Assembly (NCBI RefSeq): GCF_018398395.1
Contig: NZ_JAHCBF010000002.1
Span: 620,001-684,000, forward strand
Reading direction: 5' to 3'
From: Croceicoccus gelatinilyticus
Lineage (GTDB): Bacteria > Pseudomonadota > Alphaproteobacteria > Sphingomonadales > Sphingomonadaceae
Length of the DNA stretch: 64,000 nucleotides
Shown: piece after piece, positions 1 through 10,137 of the stretch
Layout: each line of letters begins with the position of its first letter
Numbering within the stretch: position 1 is the first letter of the stretch
Made by a program: the position numbers and the translations under genes
The notes under the pieces: model-generated
Database searches by the model: none
Told to the model about the DNA's origin: nothing
What the model saw: only the letters and a program-made list of their open reading frames with translations

Positions 1-1
1 T

Positions 2-766
2 ATCGGGCTGGAGGCAGCTGCCGTCCTGCGCAAGCTGGGCGTCGAGGTCGTGCTGCTCGAAATGCTCGACCGCGTGCTTGCCCGCGTCGCGGGTGAGGAA
101 CTGTCGCGCTTCTACGAGAACGAACACCGTTCGCACGGTGTCGACCTGCGTCTCGAAACCGGTGTCGACTGTATCGAGGGTGACGGGGAGAAGGTGACCG
201 GCGTCAAGCTGGCCGACGGCTCAATCGTCGAGGCCGACATGGTCATCGTCGGCATCGGCATCGTCCCCAGCATCGGGCCTCTGATCGTCGCTGGCGCTGC
301 CGGTGCGAACGGCGTCGATGTCGACGAATACTGCCGCACCACGCTCGACGACGTCTATGCGATCGGCGACTGCGCGGCCCATGCCAACGACTTCGCCGAT
401 GGCGCGGTTATCCGTCTGGAATCGGTGCAGAACGCCAACGACATGGCCAAGACCGTGGCGATGAAGATCGCGGGCGAGAAACAGCCTTATCACGCGACCC
501 CGTGGTTCTGGTCGAACCAGTATGACCTCAAGCTCCAGACCGTGGGCCTGTCGATCGGTCATGACGAAACGGTGCTGCGTGGCAATCCCGACGATCGCAG
601 CTTCTCGGTGATCTACCTGAAGGAAGGCCGGATCATCGCGCTCGACTGCGTGAACAAGATCAAGGACTACGTCCAGGGCAAGAAGCTGGTCGAAGGCCGC
701 GCGGTGATCGACCGCGATATCCTGGCCGACGATACGCTGGCCCTGAAGGAAATGGCGACGGCCTAA
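2..766 (+). CDS. FAD/NAD(P)-dependent ferredoxin reductase-like oxidoreductase, 5'-truncated
   Basis: This is the C-terminal part of a flavoprotein of the rhodocoxin/putidaredoxin reductase family, which passes electrons from NAD(P)H through FAD to a small ferredoxin, usually for a cytochrome P450 or ring-hydroxylating oxygenase. The reading frame is open from the first bases, so the start lies upstream. What is visible is the end of the NAD-binding Rossmann domain, the second FAD motif (YAIGDCA, where the Asp contacts FAD) and the C-terminal dimerisation domain with the typical WFWSNQYD stretch. Its stop overlaps the end of queG on the opposite strand by four bases. No ferredoxin or oxygenase gene is visible, so the electron acceptor is unknown. 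Confidence 0.88.
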   Translation: MGLEAAAVLRKLGVEVVLLEMLDRVLARVAGEELSRFYENEHRSHGVDLRLETGVDCIEGDGEKVTGVKLADGSIVEADMVIVGIGIVPSIGPLIVAGAAGANGVDVDEYCRTTLDDVYAIGDCAAHANDFADGAVIRLESVQNANDMAKTVAMKIAGEKQPYHATPWFWSNQYDLKLQTVGLSIGHDETVLRGNPDDRSFSVIYLKEGRIIALDCVNKIKDYVQGKKLVEGRAVIDRDILADDTLALKEMATA

Positions 767-1830
767 AGCCGGGCGAAAGCCCATTCCGCTGCTTCGGCAA
801 CGGTCGGGTCGGGGTCCTGCAACAGGGCCTCGACCGGACCACGAAGCGCCCGATCCCCGCTGTTCCCAGCCGCAATCAGGCAATTGCGCACGAACCGGTC
901 GCGCCCGATCCGCTTGATCGGAGAGCCCGAGAACAGCAAGCGGAATCCCGCATCGTCGAGCGCCAGAAGCTCGGAAAGGTGCGGCGCGGTCAATTCCGCG
1001 CGCGGCAGGAATGCCATGTTCGCCGCCGCCTGGCTCGCAAAGCTGTTCCACGGGCAGACCGCAAGGCAATCGTCGCAGCCGTAGATCCTGTTGCCCATAG
1101 CCACGCGGAATTCGTGCGGGATCGGGCCCTTGTGCTCGATGGTGAGGTACGAAATGCACCGCCGGGCATCGACCACGCGCGGGCTCGGAAAAGCATCGGT
1201 CGGACAGGCATCGAGACAACGCGTGCACGATCCGCACCGGTCGGCGTGGGGCTCGTCCACGTCCAGCGGCAGCGTCGTGTAGATCGCGCCGAGGAAAAGC
1301 CAAGACCCCTGGCTGCGGCTGACGAGGTTGGAGTGTTTGCCCTGCCAGCCGATGCCAGCCGCCTCGCCCAGCGGCTTTTCCATCACCGGCGCGGTATCGA
1401 CGAAGACTTTGACCCCTGCCTCAACGCCGATCTTGCGCGCTTCCTCGACCAGCCAGCGGGCCAGCCGCTTCAGCGCCTTCTTCACGACATCGTGATAATC
1501 GCGCCCCTGCGCATAGACCGAGATACGCCCCACCCCGCCTTCGTCCGCCAGGGCCAGCGGGTCGCGAGCCGGCGCATAGCTCATACCCAAGGCGATCACC
1601 CGCTGCGCCTCATCCCACAGGACTTGCGGCGCGGCGCGCTGGTCCTTGCGGTCTTCCATCCACTGCATCGAGCCGTGGCGCCCTTCATCCAGCCAATCGT
1701 CCAGCCGCATCGCGCGCGCCGGATCGGTCACCGCATCGGCGATTCCGGCCGCGACGAAGCCTTCCTCGCCTGCCCGTTCCAGCAGGCGGCGGCGCAAGTC
1801 GGTCAGCAATTCGGGGCCGATTTCTCGCAT
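763..1830 (-). CDS. queG: Epoxyqueuosine reductase QueG
   Basis: QueG performs the last step of queuosine synthesis in tRNA, reducing epoxyqueuosine to queuosine with cobalamin and two [4Fe-4S] clusters in the cytoplasm. The 355-residue product has the expected length. It shows the N-terminal cobalamin-binding region with the [12 protein letters not shown] segment, and two ferredoxin-like cysteine sets, [12 protein letters not shown] and [11 protein letters not shown], which carry the clusters. The C-terminus has a short HEAT-like helical tail. The gene is convergent with the preceding reductase gene and divergent from the ABC transporter genes. No other queuosine gene is nearby, which is common. 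The assignment rests on motif order and length and is firm. Confidence 0.95.
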   Translation of the reverse strand: MREIGPELLTDLRRRLLERAGEEGFVAAGIADAVTDPARAMRLDDWLDEGRHGSMQWMEDRKDQRAAPQVLWDEAQRVIALGMSYAPARDPLALADEGGVGRISVYAQGRDYHDVVKKALKRLARWLVEEARKIGVEAGVKVFVDTAPVMEKPLGEAAGIGWQGKHSNLVSRSQGSWLFLGAIYTTLPLDVDEPHADRCGSCTRCLDACPTDAFPSPRVVDARRCISYLTIEHKGPIPHEFRVAMGNRIYGCDDCLAVCPWNSFASQAAANMAFLPRAELTAPHLSELLALDDAGFRLLFSGSPIKRIGRDRFVRNCLIAAGNSGDRALRGPVEALLQDPDPTVAEAAEWAFARL

Positions 1831-1885
1831 CCGGCGTTAACTCTATCTTGCAGTATGGCAGCGCATGGGGCGATTGTAGGAACGG

Positions 1886-2896
1886 ATGGATATGACCAAA
1901 AGCCCCGACAAGGCGGAATTCGACCGCGCAGTGCAGGCCGATACCGGCACTCTCGCAATCGAGGCGCGCGATCTCGTCAAGCGTTTCGACGGTACCGTCG
2001 CGGTCGACGGGGTCGACATATCGGTCCCGGCCGGAACGATCTACGGCATTCTTGGCCCCAACGGCGCGGGCAAGACGACGACGCTTCGCATGTTGCTCGG
2101 CATCATCGATCCCGACAGCGGCACCCGCAAGGTGCTGGGCAGCGAGAACCCGCACGCCATCGCGCACCGTATCGGATACTTGCCCGAGGAACGCGGCCTC
2201 TATCCCTCGATGAAGGCGGTCGACGCCATAGCCTTCGTCGGTTCGCTGCGCGGCCTGCCGCGTGCCGAGGGGCGCGAGCGCGGGCGCAAGCTGATGGAGG
2301 ACTACGGCTTCGGCCATATCGCCGACCGCCAGATCCGCCAGATGTCGAAGGGGCAGGCCCAGACGGTGCAGCTACTCTCGACACTGGTGCACAAGCCCGA
2401 TCTGGTTGTTCTGGACGAGCCTTTCTCGGGCCTCGACGCGATCAGCCAGGGGCGGCTCGAAAAGCTGATCCGCGGGCTTGCGACTGACGGGACGACGGTG
2501 ATCTTTTCCACCCACGTCCTCGCCCATGCTGAACGCCTGTGCGAACGCATCGCGATCATCGCAGGGGGCAAGGTCCCGTTCGAAGGGCTGGTCTCGACCG
2601 CCCGCGACCGGCTTCCCCCGCAAGTCCATCTCGAAACCCGCAATGTCAACGGCCCGTGGCGCAGTGCGCTGCCTGCAGGGACCGAGCCGCAAGTGAAGTC
2701 ATCGGGCGGCGCGCTGTTCGATTTCAGCCTGACGGGCGAAGTCGAACCCCTGCTCGCCGCGCTGATCGAAGGCGGCGCGGGGATCGAGGCGCTGTCGATC
2801 GAACGCGCAGGGCTTCACGACGCTTTCGTCGCCATCGCGGGCGAGGCTGCGGCCCGCGCGCTCGAAGAGGGCACCGCTCAAGGAGACGCCAAATGA
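1886..2896 (+). CDS. ABC transporter ATP-binding protein (NatA/DrrA type)
   Basis: ATPase subunit of an ABC-2 type exporter. The 336-residue protein has Walker A GPNGAGKTT (residues 57-65), a modified signature MSKGQ (153-157) and Walker B VVLDEP (174-179) followed by FSGLDA. After the ATPase core there is a C-terminal accessory domain of about 100 residues, as in NatA. The stop overlaps the start of the permease gene (ATGA), so the two are translationally coupled and form one transporter. The substrate cannot be read from sequence. Sodium-export (Nat-like) and drug or lipid export are both possible for this subfamily. Confidence 0.9.
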   Translation: MDMTKSPDKAEFDRAVQADTGTLAIEARDLVKRFDGTVAVDGVDISVPAGTIYGILGPNGAGKTTTLRMLLGIIDPDSGTRKVLGSENPHAIAHRIGYLPEERGLYPSMKAVDAIAFVGSLRGLPRAEGRERGRKLMEDYGFGHIADRQIRQMSKGQAQTVQLLSTLVHKPDLVVLDEPFSGLDAISQGRLEKLIRGLATDGTTVIFSTHVLAHAERLCERIAIIAGGKVPFEGLVSTARDRLPPQVHLETRNVNGPWRSALPAGTEPQVKSSGGALFDFSLTGEVEPLLAALIEGGAGIEALSIERAGLHDAFVAIAGEAAARALEEGTAQGDAK

Positions 2897-4125
2897 CCAG
2901 CCGGGCCTCGCGCTTCTGGCGCTCCATCTTCGTGATCGCGCGGCGTGATTACAGCGCGATCCTGTTCAGCCGCTCGTTCATCTTCTTCCTGCTCGGCCCG
3001 CTGTTCCCGATCGTCGTGGTCGCCATGGCGGGCGGCATCGGGGCCAGTGTCAGCGGGCAACTCCAGAACCCGAAGCTCGGCATTGCGATGCAGGCCGAGG
3101 ATGTCGATGCCTTCGTCGCCGCGCGTGACAGGCTGGCCAAAACAGTCCCGCACACGCCCGAAGTCGTGGTGGTACTGCGGCTAAAGCCCGGCGAGAACGT
3201 GATGACGCGCTCGCTCCTGCAACGCGTCAAGGACGGTAGTCCCATCGTCGCGATTTTGAGCGGACCGCTGGCCAACCCCAAGCTGACCGGCGCGGGCGGA
3301 CAGATCGACAGGTGGGAAGGCCCCGTCGCCCTGATCGCGGCAGAGGCCATGCGCGGAGATACCGGTGCACTGCCGTCAGTGAACATGGAGCGGACGATCA
3401 CCGCCAAGGCCGATACCGCGCGCAAGCGGATCAGGACGGCGCAGGCATCGCAGACGCTTCTGTTCCTGCTCACCATGTTGCTCGCGGGTATGGTCATGTC
3501 GAACATGGTCGAGGAAAAGGCCAACAAGATCATCGAGGTTCTGGCCGCCGCCGTGCCGATGGACGCGGTGTTTTATGGCAAGCTGATCGCCATGCTGGGC
3601 GTCAGCCTGACGGGCCTTGCGGTCTGGGGCCTGTTCCTGTCGCCCATCGCCATCGTCGGCGCCGGGCTGCCGACATTCGCGGCCCCCGCGGTGGGTTGGC
3701 CCCTCTTCATCTTTTTCGGGCTGATCTACTTCTCGTTCGCCTACCTGCTGCTGGGTTCGCTGTTCCTCACCATCGGCGGGCTCGCCGCGACGGTACGCGA
3801 GGTGCAGACGCTGTCGATGCCGGCGACGATGCTGCAGCTGATCGTGTTCTTCTTTGCAAGCTACGCGCTTGGCGCGCAGGGTGAACCGATCGAGTGGGTG
3901 GCCATCATCTTCCCGCTGTCCTCGCCCTACATCATGCTGGCGCGATCGGCCGTGGACGGGGCGCTCTGGCCGCATTTCCTTGCGATCCTGTGGCAGGCGT
4001 TCTGCGTCGCGCTCATCATCAAGGGCGGCTCGACCCTGTTCCGCAAGACGGTGATGAAATCGGGCCCTGCGCCCGCGAAAAAGAGCCTCCTCGACCGCAT
4101 CCGAGGCAAGCGCGAACCGGCCTGA
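2893..4125 (+). CDS. ABC-2 type transporter permease (NatB-like)
   Basis: Membrane subunit partnering the ATPase just upstream. The start is placed at the ATG that overlaps the ATPase stop by four bases, giving 410 residues. The protein has one N-terminal membrane segment (about residues 26-50), a soluble loop of roughly 150 residues expected outside the membrane, and a C-terminal block of about five to six hydrophobic segments with the conserved NMVEEKANKIIEVL motif seen in NatB/YhaP permeases. The C-terminus is short and basic. The pair is a complete exporter; nothing visible identifies the exported molecule. Confidence 0.88.
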   Translation: MTSRASRFWRSIFVIARRDYSAILFSRSFIFFLLGPLFPIVVVAMAGGIGASVSGQLQNPKLGIAMQAEDVDAFVAARDRLAKTVPHTPEVVVVLRLKPGENVMTRSLLQRVKDGSPIVAILSGPLANPKLTGAGGQIDRWEGPVALIAAEAMRGDTGALPSVNMERTITAKADTARKRIRTAQASQTLLFLLTMLLAGMVMSNMVEEKANKIIEVLAAAVPMDAVFYGKLIAMLGVSLTGLAVWGLFLSPIAIVGAGLPTFAAPAVGWPLFIFFGLIYFSFAYLLLGSLFLTIGGLAATVREVQTLSMPATMLQLIVFFFASYALGAQGEPIEWVAIIFPLSSPYIMLARSAVDGALWPHFLAILWQAFCVALIIKGGSTLFRKTVMKSGPAPAKKSLLDRIRGKREPA

Positions 4126-4209
4126 ATCGCGCCCGGGTGAAACCGGCGGGCAGTTTCGAGCGTATATCATTCATCCCCGCCTAAGCGGCGACGGGATAGA
4201 ACGGAGCGC

Positions 4210-4698
4210 ATGGGACTACTGACGCGACGCAATACGCTCGGCCTTTTGTGCGCGAGCGCGATCATGCCGATCCTCGGCGCCTGCGGCTCGCGCCCGGCAG
4301 AGGCGCGTACTTATCCGCTACAGCTGAGCGAGGACGAATGGCGCAAACGCCTGAGCCGCGAGGAATTTCGCATCCTGCGCCAGGCCGGAACCGAACGGGC
4401 CTTTTCCAATCCGCTGAACGATGAAAAGCGCAAGGGAACCTTTACCTGCGCCGGATGCGGACAGGCCCTGTTCTCGTCCTCCACCAAATACGAATCGGGC
4501 ACCGGATGGCCCGCGTTCTATGCCCCGCTGAAGGGTGCGGTGGACAAGGATACCGACTACAAGCTCGGCTATCCGCGCACCGAAATCCTGTGTTCCAACT
4601 GCGGCGGACACCTGGGCCACGTCTTCAACGACGGGCCGAAGCCGACCGGCAAGCGGTACTGCATCAACGGCGTCGCTCTCGACTTCAAACCGGCGTGA
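4210..4698 (+). CDS. msrB: Peptide-methionine (R)-S-oxide reductase MsrB, exported
   Basis: MsrB reduces methionine-R-sulfoxide in damaged proteins. The catalytic domain (about residues 38-160) is complete: two zinc CxxC pairs (CAGC and CSNC), the GTGWPAF substrate region and the catalytic cysteine in RYCING. The N-terminus is notable. It begins [13 protein letters not shown], a twin-arginine pattern, then a hydrophobic stretch ending in the lipobox-like LGAC. This predicts a Tat-exported lipoprotein acting in the periplasm and not the usual cytoplasmic enzyme. The MsrA at 16.1-16.8 kb also has a lipobox, so both enzymes may act outside the cytoplasm. Export is an inference from the signal sequence. 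Confidence 0.94.
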   Translation: MGLLTRRNTLGLLCASAIMPILGACGSRPAEARTYPLQLSEDEWRKRLSREEFRILRQAGTERAFSNPLNDEKRKGTFTCAGCGQALFSSSTKYESGTGWPAFYAPLKGAVDKDTDYKLGYPRTEILCSNCGGHLGHVFNDGPKPTGKRYCINGVALDFKPA

Positions 4699-4711
4699 CG
4701 AAAGCGTCACT
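4696..4711. other. Short hairpin at the end of msrB
   Basis: GTGACG-AAAG-CGTCAC is a perfect 6-bp stem that includes the msrB stop codon. No T-run follows, so it is at best a weak end signal before the dxs leader. Confidence 0.35.
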
Positions 4712-4753
4712 CTTGGGTTCGACAGACGCGTTCTATCTGTCTAAGACAGCGCC

Positions 4754-6676
4754 ATGACTGCCGAACCGGCCACCCCCCTGCTCGATACCGTCAATACGCC
4801 TGACGACCTGCGGAAGCTGAAGCGCGAGGACTTGCGCCAGCTCGCCGACGAACTGCGCTCCGAAATGATCTCCGCCGTCGGACAGACGGGCGGGCATCTC
4901 GGGTCCGGTCTGGGTGTCGTGGAACTGACGACTGCCATCCACTACGTTTTCAACACGCCGGACGACCGGCTTGTCTGGGACGTCGGCCACCAGGCCTATC
5001 CGCACAAGATCCTGACCGGGCGGCGGGACCGCATCCGCACCCTGCGCCAAGGCGGCGGCCTGTCAGGCTTCACGAAGCGGAGCGAGAGCGAATACGACCC
5101 GTTCGGCACCGCGCACTCGTCCACCTCGATCAGTGCGGCACTCGGCTTTGCCATCGCCAACAAGCTGTCGGGTACGCCCGGCAAGGGCATCGCCGTGATC
5201 GGTGACGGCGCGATGAGCGCTGGCATGGCCTATGAAGCGATGAACAATGCCGAGCAGGCCGGAAATCGCCTTGTCGTCATCCTCAACGACAACGACATGT
5301 CGATCGCGCCGCCGGTCGGTGGGTTGTCGTCCTATCTTGCCCGCCTCGTATCGAGCGGCCAGTTCCTTGGTCTGCGCGAACTGGCCAAGAAGTTCGCCCG
5401 CAAGCTGCCGCGCCCGTTGCACAATGCCGCGCGCAAGACCGACGAATTCGCCCGCGGCATGGCCATGGGCGGCACCCTGTTCGAGGAACTGGGCTTCTAT
5501 TACGTCGGCCCGATCGACGGCCATGACCTCGACACGCTGGTTCCCGTCCTCGAAAACGTGCGCGATGCGGCCGAAGGGCCGTGCCTGATCCATGTCGTGA
5601 CGACGAAGGGCAAGGGCTATGCTCCGGCCGAGGAATCGGCGGACAAGTATCACGGCGTTGCAAAGTTCGACGTCGTCACCGGCAAGCAGAGCAAGAGCAG
5701 CGGCGGACCGCCGAACTATCAGAACGTTTTCGGCGACACGCTGGCCAAGCTGGCCGAAACCGACGACCGCATCTGCGCCATCACCGCTGCGATGCCGAGC
5801 GGGACGGGCGTCGACCGGTTCGCCAAGGCCCATCCCGAACGCTCATTCGACGTCGGTATTGCCGAACAGCACGCGGTGACGTTCGCAGCCGGTCTTGCGG
5901 CGCAGGGCATGAGGCCGTTCGCCGCAATCTATTCGACGTTCCTGCAGCGCGCCTTCGACCAGGTCGTGCACGATGTCGCGATCCAGAACCTGCCGGTCCG
6001 CTTCGCGATCGACCGCGCTGGCCTCGTCGGCGCGGACGGTGCGACACACGCAGGGTCGTTCGACGTGACCTATCTCGCCACCCTGCCCAACATGGTCGTC
6101 ATGGCCGCGGCGGACGAGGCGGAACTGGTCCACATGACCTACACCGCCGCCCTCCACGACAGCGGCCCGATCGCGTTCCGCTACCCGCGCGGCGCAGGCA
6201 TCGGCATCGACCTTCCCGAAGTTCCGGAACAGCTGGAAATCGGCAAGGGCCGCGTGGTACGCGAAGGCACCAAGGTCGCGATCCTCTCGCTGGGCACGCG
6301 CCTTGCAGAGGCACTGAAAGCCGCCGACCAGCTTGAGGCCAAGGGCCTGTCGACCACGGTCGCCGACATGCGCTTTGCCAAGCCGCTGGACGAGGACCTG
6401 ATCCGCAAGCTGGCCGCTTCACATGAAGTCCTCGTCACGATCGAGGAAGGCTCCATCGGCGGTCTAGGCGCTCACGTCCTGACGATGGCGAGTGACGAGG
6501 GCCTGATGGATGCAGGGCTCAAGATCCGCACCATGCGCCTGCCCGACCTGTTCCAGGACCATGACGCGCCCGAAAAGCAGTACGACGAGGCTGGCCTCAA
6601 CGCCCCTCACATCGTCGACACGGTGCTGAAAGCGCTGCGCCACAACAGCGCGGGCGTGGAGGAAGCGCGGGCCTGA
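4754..6676 (+). CDS. dxs: 1-deoxy-D-xylulose-5-phosphate synthase
   Basis: Dxs condenses pyruvate and glyceraldehyde-3-phosphate to DXP, the first step of the MEP isoprenoid pathway and also a source for thiamine and pyridoxal. The 640-residue product has family length. The [10 protein letters not shown] loop lies at about residues 76-85, and the thiamine diphosphate motif runs from GDGAM (150-154) to NDN (178-180). The transketolase-like pyrimidine-binding domain contains the [13 protein letters not shown] catalytic segment, and a C-terminal transketolase domain follows. The 55-base leader contains overlapping inverted repeats (GACAGA/TCTGTC at 4721-4741, CTGTC/GACAG at 4737-4749) whose role is unknown. 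Confidence 0.97.
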   Translation: MTAEPATPLLDTVNTPDDLRKLKREDLRQLADELRSEMISAVGQTGGHLGSGLGVVELTTAIHYVFNTPDDRLVWDVGHQAYPHKILTGRRDRIRTLRQGGGLSGFTKRSESEYDPFGTAHSSTSISAALGFAIANKLSGTPGKGIAVIGDGAMSAGMAYEAMNNAEQAGNRLVVILNDNDMSIAPPVGGLSSYLARLVSSGQFLGLRELAKKFARKLPRPLHNAARKTDEFARGMAMGGTLFEELGFYYVGPIDGHDLDTLVPVLENVRDAAEGPCLIHVVTTKGKGYAPAEESADKYHGVAKFDVVTGKQSKSSGGPPNYQNVFGDTLAKLAETDDRICAITAAMPSGTGVDRFAKAHPERSFDVGIAEQHAVTFAAGLAAQGMRPFAAIYSTFLQRAFDQVVHDVAIQNLPVRFAIDRAGLVGADGATHAGSFDVTYLATLPNMVVMAAADEAELVHMTYTAALHDSGPIAFRYPRGAGIGIDLPEVPEQLEIGKGRVVREGTKVAILSLGTRLAEALKAADQLEAKGLSTTVADMRFAKPLDEDLIRKLAASHEVLVTIEEGSIGGLGAHVLTMASDEGLMDAGLKIRTMRLPDLFQDHDAPEKQYDEAGLNAPHIVDTVLKALRHNSAGVEEARA

Positions 6677-6678
6677 GC

Positions 6679-7085
6679 GTGCCCAGCTGGTTGCTGCCGA
6701 CCGGCTTTGCGGTCGGCGCGTTGGCGATCTGGTTCGCGGCTGCCTTCAGGAACACCCGACGCCAGATTGCGGCGACGAAGGCGCGGCGCCCCAATCCGTC
6801 GCGTGATCAGTTCATGGAGATGATTGCTCCAGATTGTGCAGAAGAAGTGGCCGCTTTCCTATGGGAGACGGCCCTCCCCTATATTTGAAGCCCCATCTGA
6901 CGCCGCATCCGGACGACGACCTACTCCGCGACCTGCCTATTGATGAAGACGACTGGTCAATGGATTGGCCGCGCGACTTCGCGGCACAACAGGGGTTCCA
7001 CGAAAGCAACCTGCCCGACTGGCCCGAAGGCTGGCCTACGACAATCAGGAATTACGGTCGCTGGCTAAGCATGGGTCCGGCTTAA
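6679..7085 (+). pseudogene. Small membrane-anchored acidic protein, apparently frameshifted
   Basis: Two overlapping frames look like halves of one gene. The first, from GTG 6679 (2 bases after dxs) to TGA 6886-6888, gives 69 residues: one N-terminal membrane segment, a basic stretch, then an amphipathic part ending AAFLWETALPYI. The second frame continues without a proper start of its own (TTG 6834, next ATG 6861) and runs to 7085. It adds an acidic, proline- and tryptophan-rich tail beginning about LKPHLTPHPDDDLL and ending IRNYGRWLSMGPA. A one-base loss near 6880-6886 would join them into about 135 residues. I do not recognise a function. A sequencing error, a real mutation or -1 frameshifting are all possible. 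Confidence 0.5.
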
Positions 7086-7759
7086 CCCAACCACCGCCAG
7101 ACCCCCGCCGGAATGCCGCCCAGCGGCATATGCGCGAAGGTGATCGCGAGCCATGCAACGACGGCGACGACCCACGTGACCGCGCTCGCCCCGGCAAAGC
7201 CCGACAGTTTCGGCCAATAGCTCGTCTTCGCCTCCCACTCCGGCCACGCCGGGTCGAGGTGTTCCTTCTTCCTGTCCTGCAGTGCTGCGCCGACCAGCGC
7301 GAGGATGATGAAGGCCCCCATGAAGACGATCGTGCGCGCGTCGGGCATGACGAGGATGTGCGCCACGCCCCAGATCGCGATGCCCCACATCATCGGGTGG
7401 CGCGTGACGAGGAAGACGCCCGCAGGCTCCTTGCCCGCCGCCTTGCCTTCCGATCCGGGTAGCGCGGGATTGCCGCGAAAGCTGCCGACAAGGAGGACGA
7501 GCGCCACGATGGTGAGGATGCTCGCTACGATCCATGCCCAGTCGCTCATCGGCTCGAACAGCCAAGGCCCGCGCGGAGCCTTGCCGAACGCGTGGCCTAT
7601 GCCGCCCAGCGTGATCAGGGCGACCAGCGAATAGAGCGCGAGAAAGCCCTTCTCACCCAGCTTGGCGACCAGTGGTGCGCGGGCGGGGTGAGAGAGGATG
7701 AAATGCGTGCCGACGAAAATGACGGCGGCCGAAACCAGTGCGGAAAGTCCCAAGGGCAT
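7082..7759 (-). CDS. NnrU family integral membrane protein
   Basis: A 225-residue polytopic membrane protein with about six hydrophobic segments. It matches the NnrU family, first described beside nitric-oxide-responsive denitrification genes and related to the isoprenylcysteine methyltransferase-like fold. The family landmark is the TRHPMMWG segment around residues 117-124, equivalent to the RHP motif of these membrane methyltransferase-like proteins. The C-terminal EWEAKTSYWP stretch is also typical. No denitrification gene is visible here, so the family name does not fix a function. The stop overlaps the end of the frameshifted gene on the other strand. Confidence 0.8.
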   Translation of the reverse strand: MPLGLSALVSAAVIFVGTHFILSHPARAPLVAKLGEKGFLALYSLVALITLGGIGHAFGKAPRGPWLFEPMSDWAWIVASILTIVALVLLVGSFRGNPALPGSEGKAAGKEPAGVFLVTRHPMMWGIAIWGVAHILVMPDARTIVFMGAFIILALVGAALQDRKKEHLDPAWPEWEAKTSYWPKLSGFAGASAVTWVVAVVAWLAITFAHMPLGGIPAGVWRWLG

Positions 7760-7804
7760 CGCTGCCTCCCGACGAAGATGGCACGTCCCGGCAGGCTAGC
7801 GCGT

Positions 7805-7833
7805 GGTGGGCGGTGCGCAAGACCCCGCCCACC
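7805..7833 (-). terminator. Stem-loop downstream of the POT transporter gene
   Basis: GGTGGGCGG at 7805-7813 pairs with CCGCCCACC at 7825-7833 around an 11-base loop, just past the stop of the minus-strand transporter gene. There is no clear T-run, so this may be a weak terminator or a 3'-end stabiliser. Confidence 0.45.
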
Positions 7834-7842
7834 GATGCGACA

Positions 7843-9489
7843 TTACTTGCGTTCGGGGTGCATGCCGGCTGCCTGCGGCTCACCCAGTTCGGCGTCGCCG
7901 GCCAGTTCTTCATGCGCCTCGTGCTCACCCAGCGTGTCGAGGTGCATCCACTTCTTCACGATAGGGCTGAGCAGAAGGACGACACCGCCGATGCCGATCG
8001 TCCACCAACCGATCTCGTTATAGATTGCAAGGGTCAGTTCCTTGCTCATCTCGCCCGATTCGCCGCCGGTGGCTTCACCGATCTTGCCCGCGACGAAGCT
8101 GCCCACCGCGGTCATGTAGAACCATGCGCCCATGATGAAGCTGCCCAGATGCAGCGGCGCAAGGCGGGTCATGGCCGAAAGTCCGACGGGCGACAGGCAA
8201 AGCTCGCCGGTCGTGTGCAGCAGGTAGATGAGAAACACGAAAACGACGCCCGTCATCACCGCCGGATCGCCGGTGCCCGCGCCCCAGACGAACACGAGGA
8301 AGCCCGCGCCGACCTGGAACAGCGCCAGTGCGAACTTGGCCGGCGCCGACGGTTCAAGCCCGCGACGTCCAAGGAACTGCCACAGCGCCGCGAACAGCGG
8401 GGCGAAGATGACGATGTAGATCGGGTTGATCGACTGGAACAGCGATGTCGGGACCCCGCCCTTGTCGACGAACTTGTCGGTGTAGAGGTTCAGCGAACCG
8501 CCAGCCTGTTCGAACAGCCCCCAGAACACCGGGTTCAGCGCGATCAGGAAAAGGATGGCGAAGATACGTTCACGCGCCTGCTTGGGTAGCTTGAACGCTT
8601 CGTAAAGCGTGTAGGCCAGCATCGCGATGCCGCATACGATCAGCAGGCCCTGAATGACGTCCTGGTACTGGATCAGGAACCAGATCACCGCGACCGAGGC
8701 TGCGCCTACGACGTAGAGCGTGGTCTCGAGACGCTTGGCGAGCGGAGCCGGCGGTTCGCCCTGCCCCTTAAGCGCAGGTTTGCCGACGATGAAGATGATG
8801 AGGCCCAGCACCATGCCGATACCCGCAAGGCCGAAGCCCCACGACCAGCCGATCGTCTCACCCAGATAGCCGACGAGGATCGTGCCCAGCGCCGCACCGA
8901 CGTTCACGCCCATGTAGAAGATCGTGTAGGCCGCATCACGGCGGCTATCGGTCATCTTGTAAAGCTGGCCGACGATCACGGAGATGTTGGCCTTCAGGAA
9001 GCCGGAACCCACGATAATCAGGGCCAGCGCCAGCCAGAACACGTTTATCGCGAAATCGGCCTGCTTCACGGCCGGATCGGTCACGCCCTGCATGCCTTCG
9101 TAAGCCATGGCCAGGTGGCCCAGTGCCAGCACCGCACCGCCGAACAGCACCGCCTTGCGCTGGCCCAGCCAGCGATCGGCCAGGTATCCGCCCAGCACCG
9201 GCGTGATGTACACGAGGCTGCCGTAGGCGCCGTAGATCAGGCTCGCCTTGCCGTCGGAAAACAGCCAGAATTTCGTGAGATAGAGGATGAGCAGGGCGCG
9301 CATGCCGTAGAAGGAGAAACGCTCCCACATCTCGGCGTAGAACAGCACGAAAAGCCCGCGGGGATGGCCGATGACCTCCTCGCTCTTGCGCATGGAGATG
9401 ACGCCGCCGATGGCCAGCACGGCAAATAGGGCGACCGCGGCGATGGCTGCGATCCAGTCGCCCTCGGTCCAGAGGCTGATGTCCTTCAT
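7843..9489 (-). CDS. POT/PTR family proton-coupled oligopeptide transporter
   Basis: Inner-membrane importer of di- and tripeptides driven by the proton gradient (DtpT/YdgR-like). The 548-residue protein has the family's N-terminal signature, with FYAEMWERFSFYGMRALL matching the ExxERFxYYG motif in the first helices. GGYLADRWLG follows, and the later FWGLFEQAGGSL matches the second PTR signature. About fourteen membrane helices are expected. The upstream region separates it from a divergent GntR-family gene, which could be its regulator, although no operator can be proved. The peptide specificity cannot be derived from the sequence. Confidence 0.93.
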   Translation of the reverse strand: MKDISLWTEGDWIAAIAAVALFAVLAIGGVISMRKSEEVIGHPRGLFVLFYAEMWERFSFYGMRALLILYLTKFWLFSDGKASLIYGAYGSLVYITPVLGGYLADRWLGQRKAVLFGGAVLALGHLAMAYEGMQGVTDPAVKQADFAINVFWLALALIIVGSGFLKANISVIVGQLYKMTDSRRDAAYTIFYMGVNVGAALGTILVGYLGETIGWSWGFGLAGIGMVLGLIIFIVGKPALKGQGEPPAPLAKRLETTLYVVGAASVAVIWFLIQYQDVIQGLLIVCGIAMLAYTLYEAFKLPKQARERIFAILFLIALNPVFWGLFEQAGGSLNLYTDKFVDKGGVPTSLFQSINPIYIVIFAPLFAALWQFLGRRGLEPSAPAKFALALFQVGAGFLVFVWGAGTGDPAVMTGVVFVFLIYLLHTTGELCLSPVGLSAMTRLAPLHLGSFIMGAWFYMTAVGSFVAGKIGEATGGESGEMSKELTLAIYNEIGWWTIGIGGVVLLLSPIVKKWMHLDTLGEHEAHEELAGDAELGEPQAAGMHPERK

Positions 9490-9661
9490 GTAAGCTCGTC
9501 TTCCCCGGTATTTTCGTGAGTGTCCGTTTCTGGGGTGAGAGCCTTAAAGGCCTTTGCCGCATTGTGAAGGGTTTTGTTGCAATTGAGACCATCTCGCTTG
9601 ACCGTAATGCAACGGCCCGAAAGCTTGACCCGACACGCTGTATTATGGCACTAGACCACCT

Positions 9662-10021
9662 ATGCCACGCCCCACCGGAACCCAGGCCACGCGCCCCGTC
9701 TACCTGCGTTTGCGGGACCTGATTGCCGCCGCGATCATCGACGGAAGCTATCCGGAAGGCGAACTGCTCCCCTCGGTCCGCGCATTTGCCGCCGAACAGG
9801 GGGCGAATCCGCTGACGGTGGCCAAAGCTTATCAGCAGTTTCAGGACGATGGCTTATTGGAAGTGCGCCGCGGCATCGGGATCGCCGTCGTGCCGGGCGC
9901 GCGCGCGCGCCTGCTGAAGGCTGAACGGGACCAGTTCCTCACTGAAGAGTGGCCCGCCGTGGCGGATCGGATCCGTCTGCTCGATCTTGATCTCGACAGC
10001 TTGATGGCCCGTTCCGACTGA
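9662..10021 (+). CDS. GntR family transcriptional regulator (YtrA-like, short)
   Basis: A 119-residue DNA-binding protein. Residues about 10-75 form the GntR winged helix-turn-helix, with LRDLIAAAIIDGSYPEGELLPSVRAFA and the recognition region NPLTVAKAYQQF. Only about 40 residues follow, too short for a FadR/HutC ligand domain. This fits the YtrA subgroup, whose short tail mediates dimerisation and which often controls transporters. It lies divergent from the POT transporter across 172 bases, so control of that gene or of itself is plausible but not shown. Confidence 0.85.
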   Translation: MPRPTGTQATRPVYLRLRDLIAAAIIDGSYPEGELLPSVRAFAAEQGANPLTVAKAYQQFQDDGLLEVRRGIGIAVVPGARARLLKAERDQFLTEEWPAVADRIRLLDLDLDSLMARSD

Positions 10022-10137
10022 CGGGCAAAATGCGGACCGGGATGCAAACTGTCCCGAAATCTTATCATATGTAATAGATATTGCGACTTTCCCCCCGGGA
10101 TGGCACACTTATTCAAGTGGTTGCGGGCAGGGGATGA

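Noticed and set aside
4721-4749. Inverted repeats before dxs as a defined operator or riboswitch
   Set aside because: The stems are only 5-6 bp, overlap each other, and match no regulator site that I know.
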